Notes under the pieces: model-generated
The model's database searches: none
What the model was told of the DNA's origin: nothing
Seen by the model: only the letters and a program-made list of their open reading frames with translations
From: Bacteroidota bacterium
GTDB lineage: Bacteria; Bacteroidota; Bacteroidia; Cytophagales; Cyclobacteriaceae
Direction: 5' to 3'
DNA: 64,000 bases
Assembly (NCBI GenBank): GCA_023417785.1
Contig: JAEZEH010000109.1
Location: 25,289-89,288 of the forward strand
Shown: positions 25,541 through 33,056 of the stretch, piece after piece
Numbering within the stretch: position 1 is the first letter of the stretch
Layout of the letters: each line of letters opens with the position of its first letter
Position numbers and translations under genes: made by a program

Positions 25541-26896
25541 ATGAAATCGCGTCGTTTGTTCCTCAGGCAGTCTTTAGCAGTTACCGCTGGCTTTGCCGGA
25601 TTGTCTACATTCCTCAGGTTACCGATGGAGGCGGCTCCGCTTGATATGGGTCGCGGAGAGGATGGTTGGCTGGAGGTACCAGAAGGATTTTCCGCCAGGA
25701 TAATTTCTCGAAAGGGTGACCGCATGTCAGATGGGTTATTTGTTCCCGGCAAAGCGGATGGAATGGCAGCATTTGCCCATAAGGGTAAGGTTGTATTGAT
25801 CCGCAATCACGAAATCAATCCGAACTCCAGGGAAAACGGCCCTTTTGGTGACCAGCTTGATTTACTATCAAAAGTAGATCGTAAACGAATTTACGACTAT
25901 GGATTTGGCAAGTCACCAGGATTAGGCGGTACGACAAACGTTGTCTTCAACGAAGAAACACAGGCGGTCGAAGAACAATATCTGAGCCTCGCCGGCACAA
26001 ACCGAAATTGCGCTGGCGGGCCAACACCCTGGCAAAGCTGGCTTACCTGTGAGGAAGACGTTACGCCAATGGGAGGGGAGGCTGAAAAATTCCACGGATA
26101 TACTTTTGAAGTTCCCGTCCACAGCCGTGGCCTCGCAGATCCTGTTCCGCTGAGAGAAATGGGAAGGTTCAATCACGAAGCAGTTTGCGTCGATCCGAAA
26201 ACGGGAATCGTGTATCTAACCGAAGACCGACATGATAGCCTTATCTACAGGTTTATTCCAAAAGCAAAAGGAAAACTTGCGCGCGGTGGGACGCTTCAGG
26301 CCCTTTGCGTCCGGAATCAAAAAGGATTCGATACACGGAATTGGGAAGGCCAATACATCAAACCCGGTGAACAATTGGATACCATTTGGATTACCATGAC
26401 AGATGTTGACTCGCCGAAGGATGATCTGCGAATACGCGGCCATGAGCAAGGAGCTGCACGATTCGCCCGCGGTGAAGGAATGTGGTTTGGAAACAATGAG
26501 GTTTATTTTGCCTGTACCAACGGCGGGCAGAAGAAAGCCGGACAAGTATTTCGATATGCCCCCTCGCCCAAGGAAGGAACCTCGCTGGAGCAGGGTAGTC
26601 CCGGGAAGCTCAGCCTTTTTGCCGAGCCGAACGACACAGCTATTCTTCAATACTGCGATAATCTAACGGTAAGCCCATGGGGCGATGTAGTATTCGTGGA
26701 AGATTGCAATAATGCGTATATGCGTGGTATCACCCCCCAGGGCACTATCTATAATATCGCCCGCAATGTCGGTTCGCGGTCCGAACTTGCCGGCGTTTGC
26801 TTTTCGCCTTCCGGAAAAACACTTTTTGTTAACATTCAGGACGAGGGACTCACCTACGCAGTGACGGGGCCGTGGCACGAATTACGCAAGATATGA
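25541..26896 (+). CDS. PhoX-like (DUF839) protein with Tat signal
   Basis: A 451-residue protein. The N-terminus SRRLFLRQSLAVTAGFAGL is a twin-arginine signal, implying export of a folded, probably metal-loaded enzyme. The body is a beta-propeller of the PhoX/DUF839 type: KVVLIRNHEINPNSRENGPFG, GGTTNVVFN, NRNCAGGPTPWQSWLTCEED, GRFNHEAVCVDPKTGIVYLTEDR, and PWGDVVFVEDCNN near the end. PhoX enzymes are Ca2+/Fe3+ phosphatases; the conserved Cys in NCAGG/LTCEE and the acidic segments are kept here. Phosphatase activity is expected from family knowledge but not certain. It sits between the two esterase-PKD paralogues. Confidence 0.82.
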   Translation: MKSRRLFLRQSLAVTAGFAGLSTFLRLPMEAAPLDMGRGEDGWLEVPEGFSARIISRKGDRMSDGLFVPGKADGMAAFAHKGKVVLIRNHEINPNSRENGPFGDQLDLLSKVDRKRIYDYGFGKSPGLGGTTNVVFNEETQAVEEQYLSLAGTNRNCAGGPTPWQSWLTCEEDVTPMGGEAEKFHGYTFEVPVHSRGLADPVPLREMGRFNHEAVCVDPKTGIVYLTEDRHDSLIYRFIPKAKGKLARGGTLQALCVRNQKGFDTRNWEGQYIKPGEQLDTIWITMTDVDSPKDDLRIRGHEQGAARFARGEGMWFGNNEVYFACTNGGQKKAGQVFRYAPSPKEGTSLEQGSPGKLSLFAEPNDTAILQYCDNLTVSPWGDVVFVEDCNNAYMRGITPQGTIYNIARNVGSRSELAGVCFSPSGKTLFVNIQDEGLTYAVTGPWHELRKI

Positions 26897-27410
26897 CTCC
26901 TTTAAAACCTTTGATGTCTCGTTCAATGTGAGAATAGAGACGAAATAGGTCAAAATTCTGTATTTCGTGGATCTTTCTTACATGCCAATGCTTTAACTTC
27001 AGTAAAGGAAGCGTGTGTTTTCAGGTAGCCCGCATGTTCCATATTTTTCTAATGTTAATGCTGCTCCTTTATTGATCCCGGATATTTCCGGTTCGTCCGA
27101 GCAATCTACAGTTTATCTGTGTGGCGGGTAGCAGTAGCGTTGTTTGGCGAAATCACCATTGCAAAGGATCAGGGCCAATAAGAAAAATAACTATTTGCTT
27201 TCCTACATCACAGCAACTCCAAGGCATTCTTTGTGATACAAAACCAAATTTTGTTACACATTTGCACCCGTTGAAACATCAAATTAAAATCGTATGCCTG
27301 ACTAAATCGTAACAAAATTTCACCCCTGTCTTTCCGGTTGATCTTTAACCAGATTTTTTATTTGACAGTCATGGAGTCCCTCTCCGAATCCCTGTCCTAA
27401 CACTGTATAA
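26897..27410. other. A/T-rich intergenic region
   Basis: About 510 bases without a supported gene. A 63-codon plus frame (27121-27312) has no coding character. The second half is A/T-rich, as expected for a promoter and leader of the esterase-PKD gene at 27411, but I cannot fix a start site. Confidence 0.5.
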
Positions 27411-29375
27411 ATGAGAAGAAGTAGAAGTTTTCTGTCCTGTCTTTGTCTTGTCTTCATTCTTTTTGCCTCGGCCCCGGTCCTTGCCCAGCAAACCTTTCAA
27501 ACTACCAGCGAAACCACTATCGGAATGCTGCAGTATCTTCCAAAAGATTACAACAGCAACTCAAAGAAATATCCGCTAGTGATTTTTTTGCACGGGGTTG
27601 GTGAGCGTGGTGCAAACTCAACGAACAAATCAACCCTTGAAGGTACGGTTCAACTGGTAGCCAAACTTGGCCCTCCTAAACATGTGAAGGACGGTCACAA
27701 CTTCCCGTTCATCCTCATTTCTCCTCAATTAAAGAATAATAACGGCTCATGGCCAAACTGGTACGTTCTTGAAGTTATAAACTGGGCGAAGAGCAAATTG
27801 CGCGTTGACGAAAAGCAAATCCATATTACAGGGTTAAGCCTGGGCGGGGGTGCCGCATGGACGATGATGCAGGATTATCCTAAGCTGTTCGCGTCGGGCG
27901 CCCCTCTGTGTGCCGGGTATAATTCTCCCGGAAAAGCGCCCAATATCGCGAAGGAAAATATTCCGATCTGGACGTTCCACGGGGACGCAGACACAACGGT
28001 TCCGTTAAGCAAAACCACCAAAATGGTGAACGCCGTAAATGGTAGCAAACCTACGCCGAGTCCCAAGGTAAAGCTCACTGTTTATCCTGGAGTAAAGCAC
28101 GATGCCTGGGGCCGTGCCTATCGACCCGATCATTCCTATCACAAACCCAACGTATATGAGTGGATGATGTCGCAGTCCAATAAGAAGAACGGGTCAAACA
28201 GCCTTCCTACAGCGAATGCCGGTAGTGATAAGACCTATAATGGGACTTCGAAAATCACGCTGAGCGGCTCGGGCAGCGACAGCGATGGCAGCATCCGTTC
28301 CTATAAGTGGTCGAAGATCAGTGGCCCTTCTGCGACGATCTCAAGTTCGTCAAGTAAATCGACATCAGTCTCGGTAACTAAGGGTACATATATGTTCAAA
28401 CTAACTGTGACAGATGACGATGGCGACACCGACTCCGATTATGTGAAGGTGACAATCTCATCGGGTGGTTCATCCACTGAAAAGCCGAGCTCAGGTAACG
28501 CGAACCCGGTGGTCAACGCGGGCTCTGACATCACCTTGAAACTGCCCGCGTCAACGGCGAGACTGAATGGCAATGCCAAAGATTCAGATGGATCTATCAA
28601 ATCGTACTCGTGGACCAAAGTGAGTGGTCCTTCAGCTAACCTGAGTAACGCGAGTACTAAAAATCTGATCGCCTGGGGGCTTGTAAAAGGAACGTACGTT
28701 TTCCGTCTTTCGGTGCGCGATGATGATGGGGCAACCGGATACGATGAAGTAAGAGTCGTTGTCAATGGCACGGGCTCTTCGACATCGTCTTCATCCTCAA
28801 ATAAAGCTCCTACGGCCAATGCAGGAGCGGATGTTGCCCTTATGATGCCCGCGAGTACGGCCAGATTACGGGGTAGTGGCCATGATTCGGATGGACAGAT
28901 CAAGTCTTACAGGTGGACGAAAATCAGTGGGCCTTCGGGGAATCTTAGCAATGCCACCACAAAGGATCTCATTGCCTGGAAACTTGTTCAGGGTACGTAT
29001 GTATTCCGGCTTACCGTAACTGACGACAAAGGGGCAACCGGATACGATGATGTACGTGTGGTGGTCGGCAAGGGTTCATCAACATCATCCTCTTCGTCCG
29101 GAAACAAGGCGCCGGTAGCCAACGCAGGCAGCGACATAACGATGAAATCCCCTGCCAGCACTGCGCGAATGTATGGAAGCGCCAGGGATTCAGATGGGAG
29201 CATATCGTCGTATCGATGGACAAAAATCAGTGGTCCCCGGGCTAACCTAAGTAATGACGATACAAAAAATCTCATTGCATGGAAGCTGGTTAAGGGCACC
29301 TATGTTTTTCGCCTGACGGTGAAGGACAATAAAGGTGCAAGTGACTACGACGACGTACGAGTGGTTATTAAATAA
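27411..29375 (+). CDS. Secreted esterase-like alpha/beta hydrolase with four PKD repeats
   Basis: A 654-residue secreted protein. A cleavable signal peptide (SFLSCLCLVFILFASAPVLAQ) precedes an alpha/beta-hydrolase domain (about 30-255) with LVIFLHGVGERG, nucleophile Ser143 in GLSLGG, the acid in GDADTTVPLS and His in GVKHDAWG. Four tandem PKD/REJ-type sandwiches follow (about 265-350, 365-450, 465-550 and 568-654). Each begins with a variant of AN-AGSD and contains SDG-I-SY-W-KISGP; they are joined by Ser-rich linkers (SSTSSSSS). Repeats 2-4 are much closer to each other than to repeat 1, which suggests recent duplication. No C-terminal T9SS sorting domain is evident. Likely target is a polymer ester; not determined. 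Confidence 0.87.
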   Translation: MRRSRSFLSCLCLVFILFASAPVLAQQTFQTTSETTIGMLQYLPKDYNSNSKKYPLVIFLHGVGERGANSTNKSTLEGTVQLVAKLGPPKHVKDGHNFPFILISPQLKNNNGSWPNWYVLEVINWAKSKLRVDEKQIHITGLSLGGGAAWTMMQDYPKLFASGAPLCAGYNSPGKAPNIAKENIPIWTFHGDADTTVPLSKTTKMVNAVNGSKPTPSPKVKLTVYPGVKHDAWGRAYRPDHSYHKPNVYEWMMSQSNKKNGSNSLPTANAGSDKTYNGTSKITLSGSGSDSDGSIRSYKWSKISGPSATISSSSSKSTSVSVTKGTYMFKLTVTDDDGDTDSDYVKVTISSGGSSTEKPSSGNANPVVNAGSDITLKLPASTARLNGNAKDSDGSIKSYSWTKVSGPSANLSNASTKNLIAWGLVKGTYVFRLSVRDDDGATGYDEVRVVVNGTGSSTSSSSSNKAPTANAGADVALMMPASTARLRGSGHDSDGQIKSYRWTKISGPSGNLSNATTKDLIAWKLVQGTYVFRLTVTDDKGATGYDDVRVVVGKGSSTSSSSSGNKAPVANAGSDITMKSPASTARMYGSARDSDGSISSYRWTKISGPRANLSNDDTKNLIAWKLVKGTYVFRLTVKDNKGASDYDDVRVVIK

Positions 29376-29406
29376 CTTTTGCTCTGGTGAGCTTTAATTC
29401 TGAAAA

Positions 29407-29431
29407 GCCGGGTGGAAACCCGGTTTTTTTT
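29407..29431 (+). terminator. Rho-independent terminator of the esterase-PKD gene
   Basis: CCGGGT and ACCCGG pair across a GGAA tetraloop (29408-29423), immediately followed by eight T. It starts 32 bases after the stop codon of the 27411-29375 gene. Confidence 0.92.
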
Positions 29432-30163
29432 ATGCCTTATCTTTTAAGTTACGAAGTGCTCAATGCGCGACCGGATATTTTCAGACTTCCGATGCGGGTA
29501 AGTCTCGCTCTTGATGTATCGCGTCATTGATGAGCCCTCGAATCAGCCATTCGGTCGCTCGTTTCGCTTTTCTTTAAATCATTGGTTGACATCAGCGGTG
29601 GAAGAAGGTTGTTGGTGGGAGTAGCTGTATTCGTAAAGAGACATTGATGGTTTACTGATAACACTTAGGTTCAGGATAGCCGCGATCGATGGAAAGTTCA
29701 ACGCCCAAATGGAATGATGATGTAACACACAATTAGGAAAGCCGTGAATTCAATCCTCAGTGAAAATTTTCAGAATAAATCAAAAAACATGTTTACGTAT
29801 CGGAAGGTCCTTCGACAAAGCATGTAAGAAAGTCAGATCCCGAATATTGAAATATCGTTTTGATACTTGTGGTTTAGGTCAAGGTTAGGTTAAATAGGTT
29901 TAGGTTAGGTTAAATAGGTTTAGGTTTTAGTCTATGTTGGGTGTTAGTCTAGTTGGGTGTTAGTTTAGGTTGGGTTTAATTTCAGGTTGGGTAACCTTAC
30001 AAACTGTAGAAAACAGATTTGTCCAGGGTTGCCCAATCACATTTTAAGTCGGTCTGTGCGATGATGGTTTCATCCGGAACATATGTCGTTGAGTCACCTT
30101 CCTGCCGGCTGATATCTTACTTACTTTCTTCATTTGTATTAGAGAGCCGTAATTTTTACTTTT
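29432..30163. other. Gene-free region before the sigma/protease cluster
   Basis: About 730 bases without a coding frame I can support. The notable content is a GT-rich repeat tract at 29871-29996, listed separately. The last 160 bases must contain the promoter of the sigma-factor operon. Confidence 0.5.
29871..29996 (+). repeat. Degenerate GGTT-rich tandem repeat tract
   Basis: The 20-base unit AGGTTAGGTTAAATAGGTTT occurs twice exactly in tandem (29882-29901 and 29902-29921) with a partial third copy. It is followed by looser units built on GTTGGGTGTTAGT and AGGTTGGGT up to 29996. The strand is strongly biased to G and T, with almost no C. It is non-coding. Confidence 0.85.
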
Positions 30164-30802
30164 ATGAGTATTGTCCATTACAATATTGCTTTGCCTGAAC
30201 CCCTCAACATTGTGCGCGCGAGTGATAGCAACGAAGGTCAGCTTATAGCTCACCTGCAGCAGGGAGGTTCAGCGCGAGCTCGTGCCGAAAGGGAGCTATA
30301 TGGACGATACACCTATCTGATAAGACTGGGAGAACGCCAATATCGGCTTGACGCTGAGATTTCGGCTAGTGTTTACTCCGACACAATCATATCCCTCATC
30401 CGTAACATCGTTTCCCACCGGTTTCAGTCCCGGTCGTCGCTTAAATCCTATGTTCATCAAATATTTATGAACAAATGTGTTGACGAGGTCCGTAAAAAAA
30501 CGACTAAGAAAAGTGCAGTCAACCAGTATGCCCGCGAAATCGACGATCTGGTGAATGTTTTACCGGATGCTGCCAGGAATGCAGTTCAACAAATGATTGA
30601 TGACAATGACCAGAAAATTCTGTATGGCCTGGTGGGCGAACTCGGTGAAAAGTGCAGGCAACTTTTGTTGCTGTTCGAAGATGGATACGAGGATAAAGAA
30701 ATCGCGGCCCGAATGAACTACAATTCGGCTGATGTCGTAAAAACATCCCGGCTTCGCTGTATGGAAAAATTGCGCGAGAAGTTTTTTGCAAAGAGAAAAT
30801 AA
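30164..30802 (+). CDS. ECF-type RNA polymerase sigma factor
   Basis: A 212-residue sigma-70 family protein. Region 2 occupies about residues 25-105 (IAHLQQGGSARARAERELYGRY, then SSLKSYVHQIFMNKCVDEVRKKT) and region 4 about 150-205 (LGEKCRQLLLLFEDGYEDKEIAARMNYNSADVVKTSRLRCMEKLRE), which binds the -35 element. It would direct RNA polymerase to a small regulon, probably including its own operon. The next gene begins at or overlaps its stop and encodes an anti-sigma-like membrane protein, so the two form a standard regulatory pair. Both proteases downstream are in the same direction with short gaps. Confidence 0.9.
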   Translation: MSIVHYNIALPEPLNIVRASDSNEGQLIAHLQQGGSARARAERELYGRYTYLIRLGERQYRLDAEISASVYSDTIISLIRNIVSHRFQSRSSLKSYVHQIFMNKCVDEVRKKTTKKSAVNQYAREIDDLVNVLPDAARNAVQQMIDDNDQKILYGLVGELGEKCRQLLLLFEDGYEDKEIAARMNYNSADVVKTSRLRCMEKLREKFFAKRK

Positions 30803-30803
30803 A

Positions 30804-31535
30804 GTGGACAACACCTTACGATATATTGAGAATTACTTCGATGACCAGCTATCTGCTGAAGAGCGGCAGGTATTTGAGCGGATGTGCGAAACCGATCCCG
30901 GCTTTGCACAAGAGGTGGCAATGTATCTCAACATGCGTGGTGCTCTTCGCGCGGTCTATTATGAAAGTAAAAAAAAGGATTTCCAATCATTCGTAAAGAA
31001 TAGTCCGGAAGTCGAGCGCCGCCTTTCGATTCCTGTTTATGCCTGGGTGTCAGGAATTGCAGCAACCCTTCTTATCGCGGTTGCCGTACTATTTTTCTTC
31101 AATAAACAAGATCCTAAGCAACTTGCGTCAACCTATATCGACAAGAATCTGAGTACCATATCCGTTACCATGGGGGTAGAGCAGGACAGTCTTGCGTTGG
31201 GAGTGAATGCATACAATGAACATGACTTCGTGCGTGCTGAACAAATTTTTAAACGCCTATTGAAGTATCCCTCGGTCCGATTCAATGGAATGAAATACCT
31301 GGGCATCGTCTCCCTCGCAAAGGGAGAATACGAATCTGCGCTGGCTCAATTCGATAGTCTGGCCAGATATGAAGGGATGCATGCAAATCCCGGAATGTTT
31401 TATAAAGCAGTGACATTGATGAAACGGTCGGAGCCAACCGATGTGCAGGAAGCAAAAGAAATTCTCGCCATAGTTGTTCGTGATCAAATGGCGGGGCATA
31501 AGGAAGCCCAACGCTGGCTAGAGGCCCTTGATTGA
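30804..31535 (+). CDS. Single-pass membrane protein, probable anti-sigma factor with periplasmic TPR-like repeats
   Basis: About 243 residues from GTG at 30804, directly after the sigma stop; a TTG at 30786 would make it overlap the sigma gene. The N-terminal 80 residues (YIENYFDDQLSAEERQVFERM) look like the cytoplasmic sigma-binding part of Bacteroidetes anti-sigma factors. One transmembrane helix follows (VSGIAATLLIAVAVLFFF, about residues 83-100). The C-terminal 130 residues form TPR-like helical pairs (GVNAYNEHDFVRAEQIFKRLL, then GIVSLAKGEYESALAQFDSL) and should lie in the periplasm. No HXXXCXXC zinc motif is present. This topology would let a periplasmic event control the sigma factor; the function is inferred from position and topology. 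Confidence 0.78.
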   Translation: MDNTLRYIENYFDDQLSAEERQVFERMCETDPGFAQEVAMYLNMRGALRAVYYESKKKDFQSFVKNSPEVERRLSIPVYAWVSGIAATLLIAVAVLFFFNKQDPKQLASTYIDKNLSTISVTMGVEQDSLALGVNAYNEHDFVRAEQIFKRLLKYPSVRFNGMKYLGIVSLAKGEYESALAQFDSLARYEGMHANPGMFYKAVTLMKRSEPTDVQEAKEILAIVVRDQMAGHKEAQRWLEALD

Positions 31536-31568
31536 CAGATTGATTCTTTACTGAAACCTTAAACCGAT

Positions 31569-33044
31569 ATGAAAAGAACTCTCGTAACTTTTCTTGCTTT
31601 GTTATTGATTGCGATCATTGTGCTGGAAAGCTGCCGAAGGGCAAAAGAACCGCGCGCATTTGTCCCTGTGACGTCCCCGAGCTTTGCCGATGATCAACTC
31701 GCAGAGTCCTTGTTCAGAAAAGACCAGCTTTTGGTGTTTTTCAAAGATGCCCCTGCGCCGGACCGAATAAACCGTTTGATGGAGGCCCTTCGAAAAAAGG
31801 GGATATCCCCCGACAGCATAAATGTTCGTCGATGCCATAGCTGCGGTGGATATGCTGAATTATGGAGCGCGCCCGGTATTCATAACGTTGTCAGCGGTGA
31901 AGGCGTGTATGCGGGTACCGGCGGCGGTGGATCGAAAGGTGTGGGGGAAGACTCCATAGCCAGTTACTCCCTGAACTTCCTGATTCGGCCACCCATCGAC
32001 CAGCGCGATATGCAATCGGATAAGGAAATCCTGGCCCAGTCGCGCCGCGATGTCGGGATTGACATACAATCAAACCGGGATACGATACTCGTGGCGGTAC
32101 TGGATACAGGCATTGATACAACTATGCTTGTTGATCCCCGTTTTCTCTGGACCAATACTGGTGAAATATCCGGCGGGGGAGATGGCGACGGAAATTGTTA
32201 CCCGGGGGATCGCAAGGGATGGAACTTCCTGGCCAACTCTCCCGACATTACCGAGGATCATCCCAATCTCCATGGCACGCTTGTATCGAAATACATCATC
32301 AACGCAATGCTGAACAATCCGCGAAACCTGGTTCAGATCATGCCATTGAAAACGCATGACAATACAGGTTACGGGGACCTGTTCAGCACTGTTTGTGCGT
32401 TGCATTACGCAATCGATCAGAGAGCTGACATTATCAACGCAAGCTGGGGCTTCTACTTTTATGAAGAGGATCCACATCCTTACCTGTCGAACCTCATTAC
32501 CAATGTGATGAAAGAAAAGGGGATTCTGTTTGTTACCGCGGCAGGTAATAGAATGGAAGAAGCCGACACATATGCTAAGGATCTCTATTTTCAGACACAT
32601 GGAACGAACATTCCCGATTCATTACTGAGAAACCTTTCATACCATCGGTTTTATCCCGCCTCCCTTAGTAATTCGGAAAACAATGTACTCGCAGTAACCA
32701 CGAACGACAAGGAGAACGTAAGCCCGACACAGAATTACTATAGTGAATTTGTCAACATCGGTGTATTGGCTGACACGGTAGCGCCGACCTTCATGAAGTT
32801 CCGGCTTCCATTTAAAAATGCCACTGGATACATCAGCGGATCTTCATTCGCTACTGCTATTCTCACGGGTGCGGTTGCTGCCCATGTTCCTGCGGATCAA
32901 TTCAGTCCGGGTATCAAAAAGGCTTCAGTACTTCAATGGCTTGAGACCAATAGTGCATCCAGTGCTATTCCTCTTGCCGTGTCGCGAGGTCCTGCACTCG
33001 AAAGCAGGAAACGAATTGAACTTGGAAGATACCTGGGGCGATAG
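31569..33044 (+). CDS. Subtilisin-like serine protease (S8), lipoprotein
   Basis: A 491-residue S8 peptidase. The signal ends in the lipobox LESC (Cys22), so it is a lipid-anchored envelope protein. Residues about 25-150 form a pro-region with an unusual CHSCGGYAELW segment and a Gly-rich stretch (YAGTGGGGSKG). The catalytic triad is complete: Asp179 in VAVLDTGID, His235 in NLHGTLVS, Ser426 in GSSFATA, with the oxyanion Asn in TAAGNR. Homologues normally mature by cutting off the pro-region. It lies 33 bp after the anti-sigma-like gene and 12 bp before the CHAT protease gene, so the two proteases are made together. Confidence 0.92.
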   Translation: MKRTLVTFLALLLIAIIVLESCRRAKEPRAFVPVTSPSFADDQLAESLFRKDQLLVFFKDAPAPDRINRLMEALRKKGISPDSINVRRCHSCGGYAELWSAPGIHNVVSGEGVYAGTGGGGSKGVGEDSIASYSLNFLIRPPIDQRDMQSDKEILAQSRRDVGIDIQSNRDTILVAVLDTGIDTTMLVDPRFLWTNTGEISGGGDGDGNCYPGDRKGWNFLANSPDITEDHPNLHGTLVSKYIINAMLNNPRNLVQIMPLKTHDNTGYGDLFSTVCALHYAIDQRADIINASWGFYFYEEDPHPYLSNLITNVMKEKGILFVTAAGNRMEEADTYAKDLYFQTHGTNIPDSLLRNLSYHRFYPASLSNSENNVLAVTTNDKENVSPTQNYYSEFVNIGVLADTVAPTFMKFRLPFKNATGYISGSSFATAILTGAVAAHVPADQFSPGIKKASVLQWLETNSASSAIPLAVSRGPALESRKRIELGRYLGR

Positions 33045-33056
33045 ATTAAATGATTG

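Noticed and set aside
27121..27312. 63-codon plus-strand frame before the esterase-PKD gene
   Set aside because: Starts with GTG, has no ribosome-binding site and ends in low-complexity A/T-rich sequence.
28439..29299. Long minus-strand frames opposite the PKD repeats
   Set aside because: They are the complement of the Ser/Asp-rich repeats and repeat with the same period, so they are shadows of the coding strand.
29871..29996. CRISPR array
   Set aside because: Repeat units are directly adjacent with no unique spacers and no cas genes are nearby.
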